Shown here one piece after another: positions 50,627 through 60,465 of a stretch of DNA of 64,000 nucleotides (its first letter is position 1; each line of letters opens with the position of its first letter). A program made the position numbers and the translations under genes. The notes beneath the pieces are model-generated. The model saw only the letters and a program-made list of their open reading frames with translations, had not been told where the DNA came from and did no database searches. This stretch comes from a bacterium 1XD21-13. Lineage in GTDB: Bacteria > Bacillota > Clostridia > Lachnospirales > Lachnospiraceae. The DNA is taken from the NCBI GenBank assembly GCA_009917555.1, contig QZDX01000005.1, positions 124,001 to 188,000 of the forward strand, given 5' to 3'.

Positions 50627-53600
50627 ATGGATAAGAATGCAATTAAGAAATATGCAGTCTGGGCAAGGAATGAGCTTATCGAGCGCGTCTCTCAGAAGGC
50701 ATTGCAATATGGAATTGTGAGCCAAGCGGTTGGGCAGCCGGGGGAGCTTGCTCACACGAATGTCAAGACATTTGGCGAACACCCACAACGAGGCGATAAC
50801 CGAGTAGGGGGAACTGCAGACGGCTATGACTACAATGCTGCCAGTGTAAACGGTAAACTACTATCTGAAACCGAGATCAAGCAGCGCCAGGCACTCATCC
50901 GAAAAGTGAATGAACAGGGCTATGAGCAGACGATGGAAGAAGTCGCCTATACCTGGTTCAACCGCTTTGCTGCGCTCCGCTTCATGGAGGTCAATGGTTA
51001 CCTCCCTTCCCATGTTCGTGTGTTCACGAACGACGAAGGCGAGTTTAAGCCGCAGATCCTGTCCGAGGCCATTCATCTTGAATTGGATGGCCTCAACATG
51101 GACAAGGTTTATGAACTGAAACATGCAAACAAGAATGAGGAACTTTTCAAGTATCTCCTCGTCACGCAATGCAATGCTCTTTCCAGCATCCTTCCGGGAA
51201 TGTTCCAGAAGATTGTGGATTACACGGAGCTTCTTCTGCCGGATTATCTTCTGCGCGAAGGAAGTGTGATTGAGAAGATGGTCAATCAGAAGGACGGTAT
51301 TCCGGAGTCTGACTGGACGGATCAGGTACAGATCATCGGATGGCTGTATCAGTACTACAATACCGAACCGAAGGATAAGGTCTTTGCTGACTTAAAGAAG
51401 AACATCAAGATCACCAAGAATACAATTCCTGCCGCAACACAGCTCTTTACACCGGATTGGATTGTCCACTATATGGTGGAGAACAGCCTTGGACGTTTAT
51501 GGCTTGAGGGGCATCCGAATGATGCTCTGAAATCCGAATGGAAATATTATCTTGACGAGGCGGAACAGGAAGCGGAGGTTCAGGCACAGCTTGAGACCAT
51601 CCGCAAGGAGTATGCTGCACTCAAACCGGAAGAAATTCGCTGTATCGATCCCTGTATGGGATCGGGGCATATTTTGTGCGTTTTATTTGACATACTTGTA
51701 CGTATCTATGAGGACTATGGCTATACAGCAAGAGAAGCTGTGGCAAGCATTGTTGAAAACAACCTGTGGGGACTGGATATCGACGAGCGTGCGGCGCAGC
51801 TTTCTTACTTTGCCGTAATGATGAAGGCACGTCAGTATGACCGGCGTTTCTTCACACGTGGGATTCAGCCGCATGTTTATGCAATTGAGGAAAGCAACGG
51901 AATCACAAGTGCACCTATGCATGACATGGGACTGAATTTGACGCAAGATGAATATGGAGAAGCGGTCAAACAGGCAATGCGTCTGGTCGAGGAAATGAAC
52001 GACGCAAAAGAATATGGTAGCATCATTCATGTTACTCCTTGTGATTGGGATCTCCTCCGTCGTTTTGCTGTGCCACGAGACGAGGATGGGCAATTGCATC
52101 TTGATATTCACGGAGAAATTGACGCCGCATCAAGAATACAAAAACTTATCAATATTGGACAAGCTCTTTCTCAGCAATATCATGCGGTAGTAACGAATCC
52201 GCCCTATATGGGAAGCAGTGGAATGGATGCAAAGCTGACAAAATACGTAAAGGATAACTATGCGGATACGAAATCTGATTTAAGCACTGTATTCATGGAA
52301 AGAAACATACAGTTCTGCATAACAAATGGGTTTATAAGTATGATAAACATTCCGGTATGGATGTTTTTAACCAGTTACAATAGTCTTCGCCTTGGAATTA
52401 TTAATAAATACAGTATTGCGAATATGGCGCACTTCGGAAGGGGTGTTTTTGGTTCAGACTTCGGAACCACCGCTTTTGTTATAAGAAAGTGTAAAATCGA
52501 GAACTATTGTGGGTTATACTTGCGCCTATTTGAAAAGCAAGGCGGGGTTGATTCGTTGGCAGAGAAGGAACACTTCTTTTTTGAAAAGGAACGTAGATTC
52601 AATGTTCGCCAAGAAAACTTCCTAAAGATTCCCAGCACACCAGTCACATACTGGGTGAGTGATAACTTCTGCAATAACTATTCCGAGAAAAAGATTTCTG
52701 ACTATGCTGAAGTTATTACGGGTATGACAATTGGCGATAATAATAAATATTTACGCTTGTGGTATGAATTGCCATTTGATGAGCTTTCTATAGGCAGAAG
52801 CAATATGAGTGAGATTGACATGACTCATTCCTTTTGGATTCCATATAGCAAAGGAGGGCAACGTCGAAATTGGTATGGCAATTATGAATATGTCGTAAAT
52901 TGGAGTCAAAAGGAGAATTTTAATCGATCAAAAACGACCCTACAACATTTATATTTAAAAGAAGCTCTTACATGGCCATTTGTCACAATGGGCGATTTTT
53001 CGGCACGTTTTCTTCCTAAAGGTTTTCTTTGGGATGTTGCAGGTTCTCCCTGCTTTTTCAATGATGAAGACACAGAACTATATACTTTAGGGTTGCTCTG
53101 TTCTAAAGTTGCAAATTACATATTGCGTGCAGTGAATCCAACGATTAACGTACAGGCTATAGATATTGCTCGTATTCCTTTAATCATTAAGGACGAAAGA
53201 AAGGCTGAAATAATTGAGCTTGTGAAGGAGTGTTTGGAAATAAGCAAACATGATTGGGATTCATTTGAAATATCGTGGGATTTTGAAGGTGATCCTATTG
53301 TAAAAAGAGCTCTTAGCATAAGACATCAGAATGGCAATGAGGATGTTGAATTAGCAAGCGTATTTGAGGATTTCACTTTGGACTTCAAAGAACGATTTGA
53401 TAGTTTGAAGCGAAATGAAGAGATGCTCAATACTCTGTTTATTGATATTTATGGTCTCAACAATGAACTTATTTCAATAGTTGATGAGAGTGATGTCACT
53501 GTCAGATTGCCAGATCTTCAAGGAGATATTAAAAGGCTGATTTCGTATGCTGTAGGATGCATGTTTGGCAGGTACTCTATTGATAGTTCTGGATTAGCAT

Positions 53601-54241
53601 ATGCAGGAGGTATTTGGGATAGTTCAATGTATACCTCATTTGCGGCGGATAAGGATGCCATCATCCCAATCTGTGATGATGAATACTTTGAAGATGATAT
53701 AGTTGGAAGATTTGTGAAGTTTGTTGAGGTTGTGTTCGGTAAGAGTACTTTGGAAACGAACCTAAGATTTATTGCTGACGCACTTGGTGGTAAGTCGTCA
53801 CCAAGAGATGTTATTAGAAATTATTTTATCCACGATTATTATAAAGATCATTGTGCAATGTGTTCGTCAACAAGTTCTGGAAAGCGTCCATATTACTGGC
53901 TCTTTGACTCCGGCAAGAAGAACGGGTTCAAGTGTCTCGTATATATGCATCGCTACCAGCCGGATACCATTGCCCGTATCAGGACAGACTATGTACATGA
54001 GCAGCAGTCCCGTTACCGCACGGCGGTAGCTGATCTGGAGCAGCGCATTAACGATGCGTCTACATCAGAGCGTGTGAAGCTGAACAAGCAGCTTACCACG
54101 CTTCAGGCCCAGACCGATGAAATAAGGACATACGAAGAGAAAATCCACCATCTTGCCGATCAGATGATCCGCATTGATCTTGATGATGGTGTCAAGCATA
54201 ATTACGAGATATTCAAGGATGTCTTGGCAAAGATCAAGTAA
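50627..54241 (+). CDS. pglX: BREX adenine-specific DNA methyltransferase PglX
   Basis: A 1204-residue N6-adenine methyltransferase that marks host DNA and supplies target recognition for BREX. SAM motif I is CIDPCMGSGH (339-347 region) and catalytic motif IV is NPPY (524-527). The start MDKNAIKKYAVWARNELIER is the typical PglX beginning; the ATG at 50627 has GGAG nine bases upstream, while 50612 has none. The target-recognition part (about 52.2-53.87 kb) is distinctly more AT-rich than both ends, suggesting domain exchange. It looks intact, without phase-variation repeats. Confidence 0.95.
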   Translation: MDKNAIKKYAVWARNELIERVSQKALQYGIVSQAVGQPGELAHTNVKTFGEHPQRGDNRVGGTADGYDYNAASVNGKLLSETEIKQRQALIRKVNEQGYEQTMEEVAYTWFNRFAALRFMEVNGYLPSHVRVFTNDEGEFKPQILSEAIHLELDGLNMDKVYELKHANKNEELFKYLLVTQCNALSSILPGMFQKIVDYTELLLPDYLLREGSVIEKMVNQKDGIPESDWTDQVQIIGWLYQYYNTEPKDKVFADLKKNIKITKNTIPAATQLFTPDWIVHYMVENSLGRLWLEGHPNDALKSEWKYYLDEAEQEAEVQAQLETIRKEYAALKPEEIRCIDPCMGSGHILCVLFDILVRIYEDYGYTAREAVASIVENNLWGLDIDERAAQLSYFAVMMKARQYDRRFFTRGIQPHVYAIEESNGITSAPMHDMGLNLTQDEYGEAVKQAMRLVEEMNDAKEYGSIIHVTPCDWDLLRRFAVPRDEDGQLHLDIHGEIDAASRIQKLINIGQALSQQYHAVVTNPPYMGSSGMDAKLTKYVKDNYADTKSDLSTVFMERNIQFCITNGFISMINIPVWMFLTSYNSLRLGIINKYSIANMAHFGRGVFGSDFGTTAFVIRKCKIENYCGLYLRLFEKQGGVDSLAEKEHFFFEKERRFNVRQENFLKIPSTPVTYWVSDNFCNNYSEKKISDYAEVITGMTIGDNNKYLRLWYELPFDELSIGRSNMSEIDMTHSFWIPYSKGGQRRNWYGNYEYVVNWSQKENFNRSKTTLQHLYLKEALTWPFVTMGDFSARFLPKGFLWDVAGSPCFFNDEDTELYTLGLLCSKVANYILRAVNPTINVQAIDIARIPLIIKDERKAEIIELVKECLEISKHDWDSFEISWDFEGDPIVKRALSIRHQNGNEDVELASVFEDFTLDFKERFDSLKRNEEMLNTLFIDIYGLNNELISIVDESDVTVRLPDLQGDIKRLISYAVGCMFGRYSIDSSGLAYAGGIWDSSMYTSFAADKDAIIPICDDEYFEDDIVGRFVKFVEVVFGKSTLETNLRFIADALGGKSSPRDVIRNYFIHDYYKDHCAMCSSTSSGKRPYYWLFDSGKKNGFKCLVYMHRYQPDTIARIRTDYVHEQQSRYRTAVADLEQRINDASTSERVKLNKQLTTLQAQTDEIRTYEEKIHHLADQMIRIDLDDGVKHNYEIFKDVLAKIK

Positions 54242-54255
54242 GGGAGGTTGGCGAG

Positions 54256-55776
54256 ATGAAAGTTGCGGAAATCATAAAGGTGTCAAAGTATGCAGACGAT
54301 TCGTTCAATGGACGAATCGGTCGCAGTGAATCAAAGAATATTGAGTTTAAGGAGATGCTTCCGAAGAACTCCGAGAAATATACGAAGACGGTTGTCGCCT
54401 ACGCCAATACGCAGGGCGGCAAGGTAATCTTCGGTGTAGTTGATGAAACCAGGGAGATTGTCGGGATAGATGAAGCAATTCTATTTCAGACGATGGACAG
54501 CATTGCCAACGCCGTTTCCGATTCCTGTGAGCCACAGATTGTGCCGGAGATTGAGCCGTACACGGTTGAAGGGAAAACAGTTATTGTTGTAACGGTTGCT
54601 GCTGCGCCTTCAAGACCTTACTACCTGAAGTCCAAGGGGAAAGAAAAAGGCACATACATCCGGGTTGCCGGAACTACCCGTCTTGCATCTTCCGAGAAGA
54701 TAAAAGAGCTGGAGATGGAGGGAGAGAAGATTTCATGGGATGAACTAACCTGCGTGGGTTTTAATGTAACGGAAAAGGCGGTCAAGAAGCTCTGTAAGGA
54801 TATGAATACCCGCAGAAAAGAAATGCAGGAGCAGAAAGGTTTGACGGAAAAGCTTCCGATGGTTACAAGGACTAACCTCGTGAATTGGAAGGTACTTAAG
54901 AAAACAAACGACGGTTATCTGGCATCCAATGCCTTTGCGTTGCTGACATCGGAACATTTCCCGTTCTCAAAAACACAGTGCGCCGTATTCAAAGGAACTG
55001 ACCGTGCAATGTTTTTGGACAAGAGGGAATATACTGGTCCGCTCTACGAGCAGATAGACGAGGCGTTAAACTTTGTCCTACGGAATATACGCCTTGGAGC
55101 AAAAATTGAAGGGCTGTTGCGCAAGGAGTCTTATGAACTTCCTGTTGAAGCCATCCGCGAGATGATCGTAAACGCACATTGCCATCGCAACATGAGGGAT
55201 GAATCATGTGTACAGGTGGCAATCTATGATGACCGGCTGGAGGTGACTTCCCCCGGAGGACTTTATAATGGCTTGACCTTCGAGGAAGCTTTGCAGGGGC
55301 ATTCCAAACTGAGGAACCGTGCCATCGCCAATGTCTTCAGTCAGATTGGCCTGATTGAAGCATGGGGAACAGGACTTCAGAGAATACAGAATCTCGCAAA
55401 GGAATATAGGCTGCCGGATGTGGAGTTTATTGAGATGCCGGAGACATTCCGAGTGAATTTATACCGGAATCCACTACCGATGCAGGGCATCGGTCAAACA
55501 TCGGCAGAATATCGGCAGAACATCGGTAATATATTGGTGAATGACGGTGAAAATGTCGGAGATGTCGGAGAAAAGTCGGTGAATGCCGGAGATGCTAAAG
55601 CGTCGGTGCTGAGAATAATCGCCGACAATAAGAAAGCCTCAGCCTCCGAAATCGCCAAAATGTTGTCAGTAACACAGCGAACTGTGGAGAGATACATCAG
55701 AGAACTTCGCGAAGAAGGTCGCCTTGTACGGCATGGCTCCGCACGCGGCGGATATTGGGAAGTAAAAAAGAAATAG
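54256..55776 (+). CDS. AlbA_2/Schlafen-like plus HATPase protein inside the BREX operon
   Basis: A 506-residue protein. The N-terminus is an AlbA_2-type domain (SESKNIEFKEMLPKNSEKYT, TVVAYANTQGGKVIFGV). The middle is an HATPase_c_4-like region (AIREMIVNAHCHRNMRDES, SPGGLYNGLTFEEALQGHSK, GLIEAWGTGLQRIQNL). After a linker made of short repeats, a winged helix closes it (ASASEIAKMLSVTQRTVERY). It lies 14 bases after pglX and 50 bases before pglZ on the same strand. Such genes are often found among defence genes and may be regulators; it is an accessory to the standard type 1 order. Confidence 0.85.
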   Translation: MKVAEIIKVSKYADDSFNGRIGRSESKNIEFKEMLPKNSEKYTKTVVAYANTQGGKVIFGVVDETREIVGIDEAILFQTMDSIANAVSDSCEPQIVPEIEPYTVEGKTVIVVTVAAAPSRPYYLKSKGKEKGTYIRVAGTTRLASSEKIKELEMEGEKISWDELTCVGFNVTEKAVKKLCKDMNTRRKEMQEQKGLTEKLPMVTRTNLVNWKVLKKTNDGYLASNAFALLTSEHFPFSKTQCAVFKGTDRAMFLDKREYTGPLYEQIDEALNFVLRNIRLGAKIEGLLRKESYELPVEAIREMIVNAHCHRNMRDESCVQVAIYDDRLEVTSPGGLYNGLTFEEALQGHSKLRNRAIANVFSQIGLIEAWGTGLQRIQNLAKEYRLPDVEFIEMPETFRVNLYRNPLPMQGIGQTSAEYRQNIGNILVNDGENVGDVGEKSVNAGDAKASVLRIIADNKKASASEIAKMLSVTQRTVERYIRELREEGRLVRHGSARGGYWEVKKK

Positions 55777-55826
55777 AATTGGCTACTCACTGCGTAGCTT
55801 ATTCAGATATAGGAGGCACATTGGTT

Positions 55827-58430
55827 ATGGATGCCGATAAGGTTATACACGATTTGAACAGGCGTTTTGCTGCGCCTTTGCCGGAATTCTATAAACGCCG
55901 CATCATTGTCTGGCATGACGAGGATCGGGAGTTTGAGGATAGGATTTCGGACATCACTCTGACAGACGCCAAAGTTGTGGCTCTAACAGGAACAAATTAT
56001 TTTGCAACGAAGAAGCTGCTGGGTGTGGACGATACCACCAACAACTATCTTCTGTATTGTCCGATTCCCTATGAATCTCAGGAAGATAACTGGCTTCTGG
56101 ACATAGAGCTTTACAGCGAAGAGTTCCGTGCGGACATGATATCCATGTGGATGGACGAGATGGGCGTTACCCAGACTCCGTCTCTTCGTAAGGGTTTTAA
56201 GCAGTACCGAAAGTTCTTCAATGCCCAGACACGCCGCAGAGCTGTGATGAATCAGGCAGCGGTTCCGGGAAACATGGCACAGCTTCAAATGGCGGTCATG
56301 GCGGCTCTTGCCGGACTTAAGGAGGCGAGACCGAATCCCATTATCAAGGCTGTGCTTAAGGATGGGCTTGAGCTTGAAAACAATAAGGTTTATCAGGACT
56401 ACGTTAATTATGGGATTGACGAGGCCTTCTGGCGTATGGCAGTACAAGGGACAGGCTATCACGAAGATGAGCCGAACCTTGGGAGGCTGGCTACGCACAT
56501 CCTGCTGACGGCAACCACCAGAACGATGCGGCAAGAGTTCCTTGCAGGACTGGATGCATTTATTTCGGGTGCGCATCAGGCCTATTGCTACGACTTCGTT
56601 TCCGACTGGCTGCATAGCGAGGATTCTGACCGGATTCATGAGATTGCTGAATATGTGGAATCAGAACTGCGTCTGCCGCAGCGATTCATGAAACTCGAGG
56701 TCTCGGACTTGGTAGACACAGAGACCTTCCCTTGCATCAATGAGGTTATCCTCGTGAAGCTGATGAAGGAAATCAGCGATCACTTCATCAATGTGGATGC
56801 TATTAAGAATACGGTTGAGAAACGCCGCACCTGCGTGTTCTACGATGAGGTGAAGAACTTCTATGACGGAATTCTTCAGATTGCCAATATGCAAAGCTTC
56901 TTCAAGAAGTATTCCGGTGGTTTTCATACCGTAGAGCCTAAGAAGATCTGGGAGGAATATACATCCACCTATTACATAATGGACACATATTACCGCCAGT
57001 TCCATTGCAGCTATGCAGACAGCCTGAAGAGTTATCACTCGGAGCTTTCAGATCTGTTTGCGTCCGTCATGGAGAAGGTGGAAGGATTATATACAACATG
57101 GTTCCTTGGGGAACTGGGCAAGAACTGGTCAGGAGCCTCATCCGATGAACTCACGGAATATGGAAGGATTATGGGAATCCCGCAGCAGACTGACTTCTAC
57201 CGTATGAGAATTGCGTCCTCCGACAATCGTGTTTATGTCATTATTTCCGATGCCATGCGCTACGAGGTGGCTGTTTCCCTTGCTGAGCAGCTCCGCAGGG
57301 AGACAAAGGCGAAGGTCAATCTGAAATCCATGCAGGGAATCTTCCCTACGATCACGAAGTTTGGTATGGCTGCGCTCCTGCCGCATAAGAAGCTGACGGT
57401 TGAGCAAAAGATCGGAGCCGCTTCGGAGCGTTTGGCGGTGCTTGCTGATGGTCAGTCTACGGAGGCAAACAACAGGGATAAACTCCTGAAGGCTGCGGAA
57501 GAAAAAAGTGTTGCCCTGAAATATAAAGACATCATTGTAATGAAACGTGCCAAGCGGCAGTCTCTCGTTAAGGGAATGGACGTGGTTTACATTTACCACG
57601 ACACCATTGATGAGGCGGGGCATTTTGAGAAGGATATCTTTGGCGCTTGTGATGAGGCGATTGATGAGCTTAAGAACATGGTGCGCATCATCACTAACGA
57701 GTTTGGCGGCGCCAATATCCTGATTACATCTGACCACGGCTTCCTTTACACCCACAGCCCTCTGAACGAGGATGACAAGATGGACAAGACCGGATTTGTG
57801 AATCGGATTATTGAGTATGGCAGACGTTTTGTCATTATGATGAAGGACTCCGATCCGGATTATCTCCAGAAGGTAAAATTCCTGGACGGAGAAACGGATT
57901 ATGACGGCTTTGCTCCGAAAGAGAACATCCGCATTAAGATGAAGGGCGGCGGCATGAATTTTGTGCATGGCGGCATCAGCCTTCAGGAAATGGTTGTGCC
58001 GATCATCGAGTACCACTTCCTGCGGAACGACTCCAAGGAATATAAGCGTAACAAGAGTAAGTACGATACCGAGCCGGTAACCATAGCCCTGCTTTCCGTA
58101 AGCCACAAGATCAGCAACATGATGTTCTCGCTGAACTTCTACCAGAAGGAAGCAGTAGCGGCAAACCGTAGGGCGACTACCTATCAGCTGTACTTTACCG
58201 ACAGTTCAGGAAAGGTCATCAGCGATACCAATCGCATCATTGCGGATAAGACCAGCGACAATGCACAGGAGCGCACCTTCCGTTGTAGCTTCAATCTGAA
58301 GTCTCTGAAATACAGCAATACAGAAACCTACTACCTCATCATTGCTGATGAGGATGGTTTACAGATATCTCGCGAAGAATTCCAAATCGACATCGCATTT
58401 GCGGTGGACGAGTTCGATTTCTTCAGTTAA
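55827..58430 (+). CDS. pglZ: BREX phosphatase-superfamily protein PglZ
   Basis: An 867-residue protein of the alkaline-phosphatase superfamily and hallmark of BREX. Metal-site segments are visible in order: VYVIISDAMRYEVAVSLAEQ, YIYHDTIDEAGH and ILITSDHGFLYTHSP. The N-terminus is RRIIVWHDEDREFED. The ATG at 55827 is chosen: AGGAGG lies ten bases before it, and the longer frame (from 55755) overlaps the preceding gene. Reports of PglZ as a nuclease or scaffold exist for relatives; its exact role in BREX is not settled. No lesion is visible. Confidence 0.95.
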   Translation: MDADKVIHDLNRRFAAPLPEFYKRRIIVWHDEDREFEDRISDITLTDAKVVALTGTNYFATKKLLGVDDTTNNYLLYCPIPYESQEDNWLLDIELYSEEFRADMISMWMDEMGVTQTPSLRKGFKQYRKFFNAQTRRRAVMNQAAVPGNMAQLQMAVMAALAGLKEARPNPIIKAVLKDGLELENNKVYQDYVNYGIDEAFWRMAVQGTGYHEDEPNLGRLATHILLTATTRTMRQEFLAGLDAFISGAHQAYCYDFVSDWLHSEDSDRIHEIAEYVESELRLPQRFMKLEVSDLVDTETFPCINEVILVKLMKEISDHFINVDAIKNTVEKRRTCVFYDEVKNFYDGILQIANMQSFFKKYSGGFHTVEPKKIWEEYTSTYYIMDTYYRQFHCSYADSLKSYHSELSDLFASVMEKVEGLYTTWFLGELGKNWSGASSDELTEYGRIMGIPQQTDFYRMRIASSDNRVYVIISDAMRYEVAVSLAEQLRRETKAKVNLKSMQGIFPTITKFGMAALLPHKKLTVEQKIGAASERLAVLADGQSTEANNRDKLLKAAEEKSVALKYKDIIVMKRAKRQSLVKGMDVVYIYHDTIDEAGHFEKDIFGACDEAIDELKNMVRIITNEFGGANILITSDHGFLYTHSPLNEDDKMDKTGFVNRIIEYGRRFVIMMKDSDPDYLQKVKFLDGETDYDGFAPKENIRIKMKGGGMNFVHGGISLQEMVVPIIEYHFLRNDSKEYKRNKSKYDTEPVTIALLSVSHKISNMMFSLNFYQKEAVAANRRATTYQLYFTDSSGKVISDTNRIIADKTSDNAQERTFRCSFNLKSLKYSNTETYYLIIADEDGLQISREEFQIDIAFAVDEFDFFS

Positions 58431-58450
58431 GAAGCATTGTGGAGGAATAA

Positions 58451-60165
58451 ATGGATCAGGTATTAGAAGAAAACACGGATGCCCGTGAGGTAATCAAAGA
58501 AAAGCTCCGCCAGCATTTTGACGGCAAGATCGCCTGGAAAGACCTGACGAAGAAGATTAAGGAAGGCGCGAACGTGCTGGTGTATGTTCTTGAGTTCCTT
58601 CTTGGTCAGTATTGCAGCTCTGATGACGATGAGGTCATTGAGCAGGGAGTAGAGAATGTGAAGCGCATTCTGGCGGACAACTTCGTCCGTTCGGATGAGG
58701 CACAAAAGATTCTTTTCGTGCTACGTTCCAAGGGTAGTCGTACCGTTATTGACAAAACCACAGTGCAGCTGGATTACGAGTACATTGAGGAAGACCAGAA
58801 GAATGGTAATCCGATTAAGATCAGAAAGCTGACACCGATTCAGATGCTTCATGTGGACATCAATGAGCTTAAGGAAGGCTTTTATCAAGGAAGAATGGAT
58901 ATGATGTCCTTCTTCGTTCCATTAGCATGGAGCCGGACACATTAAACGAGTGTGAGAAATGGCTACTTCTCATCCGTATGATTCCACTGGTAGAGAACAA
59001 TTTCAATCTCTGCGAGCTCGGACCGAGAAGCACGGGTAAGTCCCATCTCTATAAAGAGATTTCACCGAACAGTATCCTTGTTTTCGGCGGACAGACCACG
59101 GTTGCAAACCTGTTCTACAACATGGGTAGGAAGACGGTCGGACTGGTCGGCTTGTGGGATTGCGTAGCATTCGATGAGGTCGCAGGTATCAATTTCAAAG
59201 ATAAGGACGGCATACAGATTATGAAGGATTACATGGCATCCGGCTCCTTTGCCTGTGGCAAGGAAGAAAAGGTTGCCTCCGCTTCAATGGTCTTTGTCGG
59301 GAACATAAACCAGAGCGTGGATGTGCTGCTGAAGACATCCAGCCTTTTTGATCCGTTTCAGCCTGAAATGGGGACCGATACGGCATTCCTTGACTGTATG
59401 CATTGCTATCTCCCAGGCTGGGAGATACCGAAGTTCCGCCCGGAGCATTTTACGGATGACTATGGCTTTATTACGGACTATCTGGCAGAGTTTATCCGTG
59501 AGCTGCGTAAGGAGCAGTACGGCGATGCGTTGGACAAGTATTTCAAACTCGGCAATAATCTGAACCAGCGTGATACGATTGCCGTTCGCAAGATGGTAGG
59601 CGGTCTGTTGAAGTTCCTGTACCCCGATGGTGAGTTTGATAAGACACAGCTGGAGGAAGTCCTCCGCCTGTCATTGGAAATGCGCCGTCGTGTTAAAGAG
59701 CAACTGAAGAAGCTCGGCGGCATGGAGTTTTATAATGTGAACTTCTCATACATCGATAACGAGACCTTCGAGGAGTAGTATGTTTCTGTTCCCAAGCAAG
59801 GCGGCGGCAAGCTGACGCCGGAAAGCATATGCAATCGTGGACAGGCTTATACCGTGAGACAGGGTAACTCCGGCAAATGGGCTCTACCTACGCTGATTAC
59901 GCTTTGTTCCATCGCCCTCGGAAAGCCGGTGCTTAGTTTCACGGCGGTTATGGGCGAGATCAGCATCAGTGGCACGATGATAAAGGTAGATAATCTGGCA
60001 GACACGCTTCAGGTGGCTCTCGATTGCGGAGCGAAGAAAGTCTTGCTTCCACAGACATCGGTAGTCGACCTTGGAACCGTCCCGCCAGATTTGATGAGCA
60101 GTTTCAACCTGATCTTCTACCAGAGCGCAGAGGATGCGATGTTTAAGGCATTGGGGGTTGAGTAA
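58451..60165 (+). pseudogene. brxL: BREX Lon-like AAA+ protein BrxL, broken by three lesions
   Basis: BrxL is an AAA+ protein with a Lon-like C-terminal domain. The N-terminal part (58451-58945) runs in one frame up to QGRMD; a small non-triplet deletion near 58897-58905 shifts the frame, and the family sequence resumes in another frame with DVLLRSISMEPDTLNECEKW (from about 58903; internal ATG 58927). This part has the P-loop GPRSTGKSHLYKE and VAFDEVAGINF and then meets TAG at 59776-59778 after YIDNETFEE. The same frame resumes with YVSVPKQGGGKLTPES, but near 59870 about 65-75 codons of the Lon-like domain are missing before KWALPTLITLCSIALGKP. It ends normally (AEDAMFKALGVE). An internally started AAA fragment of 283 residues could still be made. 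Confidence 0.9.
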
Positions 60166-60168
60166 TTA

Positions 60169-60465
60169 ATGGTCGGTAAATACAAAGTGATAACGCTGTG
60201 CGGAAGCACTCGGTTTAAAGATGAGTTTATGGAAGCTCAGAAGAGATTGACACTGGATGGCAATATTGTAATCAGCGGAGGTCTCATTTTGGGATTGGTG
60301 GTTCGGCATCTTTTACCGAGGCAGAGTATCAGGCGATCACTTATGATTTTGACAGGCAGGAGACACTGCCGATGGTGGCAGAAGCAAAAGTGCCATATGG
60401 GGAAAATGAAAACTGATTCTGCAAGAAAAATGAAAAGATTTGTGAAAACAGGTACAAAAATATGA
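60169..60465 (+). pseudogene. Chimeric relic: nucleoside deoxyribosyltransferase-like N-terminus (DUF4406-like) plus foreign tail
   Basis: The first 36 codons (YKVITLCGSTRFKDEFMEAQ, KRLTLDGNIVIS) match the start of small nucleoside 2-deoxyribosyltransferase-like proteins, then the sequence departs. In another frame from about 60293 a protein-like C-terminus is seen (GIGGSASFTEAEYQAITYDF, ending VAEAKVPYGENEN at a stop near 60418), so a second gene end is fused here. The open frame continues by chance and ends at 60465 in ATGA shared with the VWA start, so translation could be coupled to VWA. It marks the right edge of the island. Confidence 0.65.

Larger units (their letters stand above)
42264..60461. 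mobile_element. Defence island (BREX) inserted in the MoxR-DUF5682-VWA-SWIM operon
   Basis: About 18 kb separate DUF5682 from VWA, genes that elsewhere sit side by side. Both edges carry fused gene relics (KilA-N/HNH-like on the left, a nucleoside-deoxyribosyltransferase-like fragment fused to another C-terminus on the right). The first 3 kb are clearly more AT-rich than the flanking operon. No integrase, transposase or clear direct repeat was found, so the entry mechanism is unknown, probably illegitimate or homologous recombination. Right after the DUF5682 stop, GGAGGAGTAATG may be the old ribosome site and start of the VWA gene. Exact borders are uncertain by tens of bases. Confidence 0.75.

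Noticed and set aside
42264-60461. Integrase-mediated insertion with att sites at the BREX island borders
   Set aside because: No integrase or recombinase gene lies in the island, and no convincing direct repeat was found between the left and right junctions.
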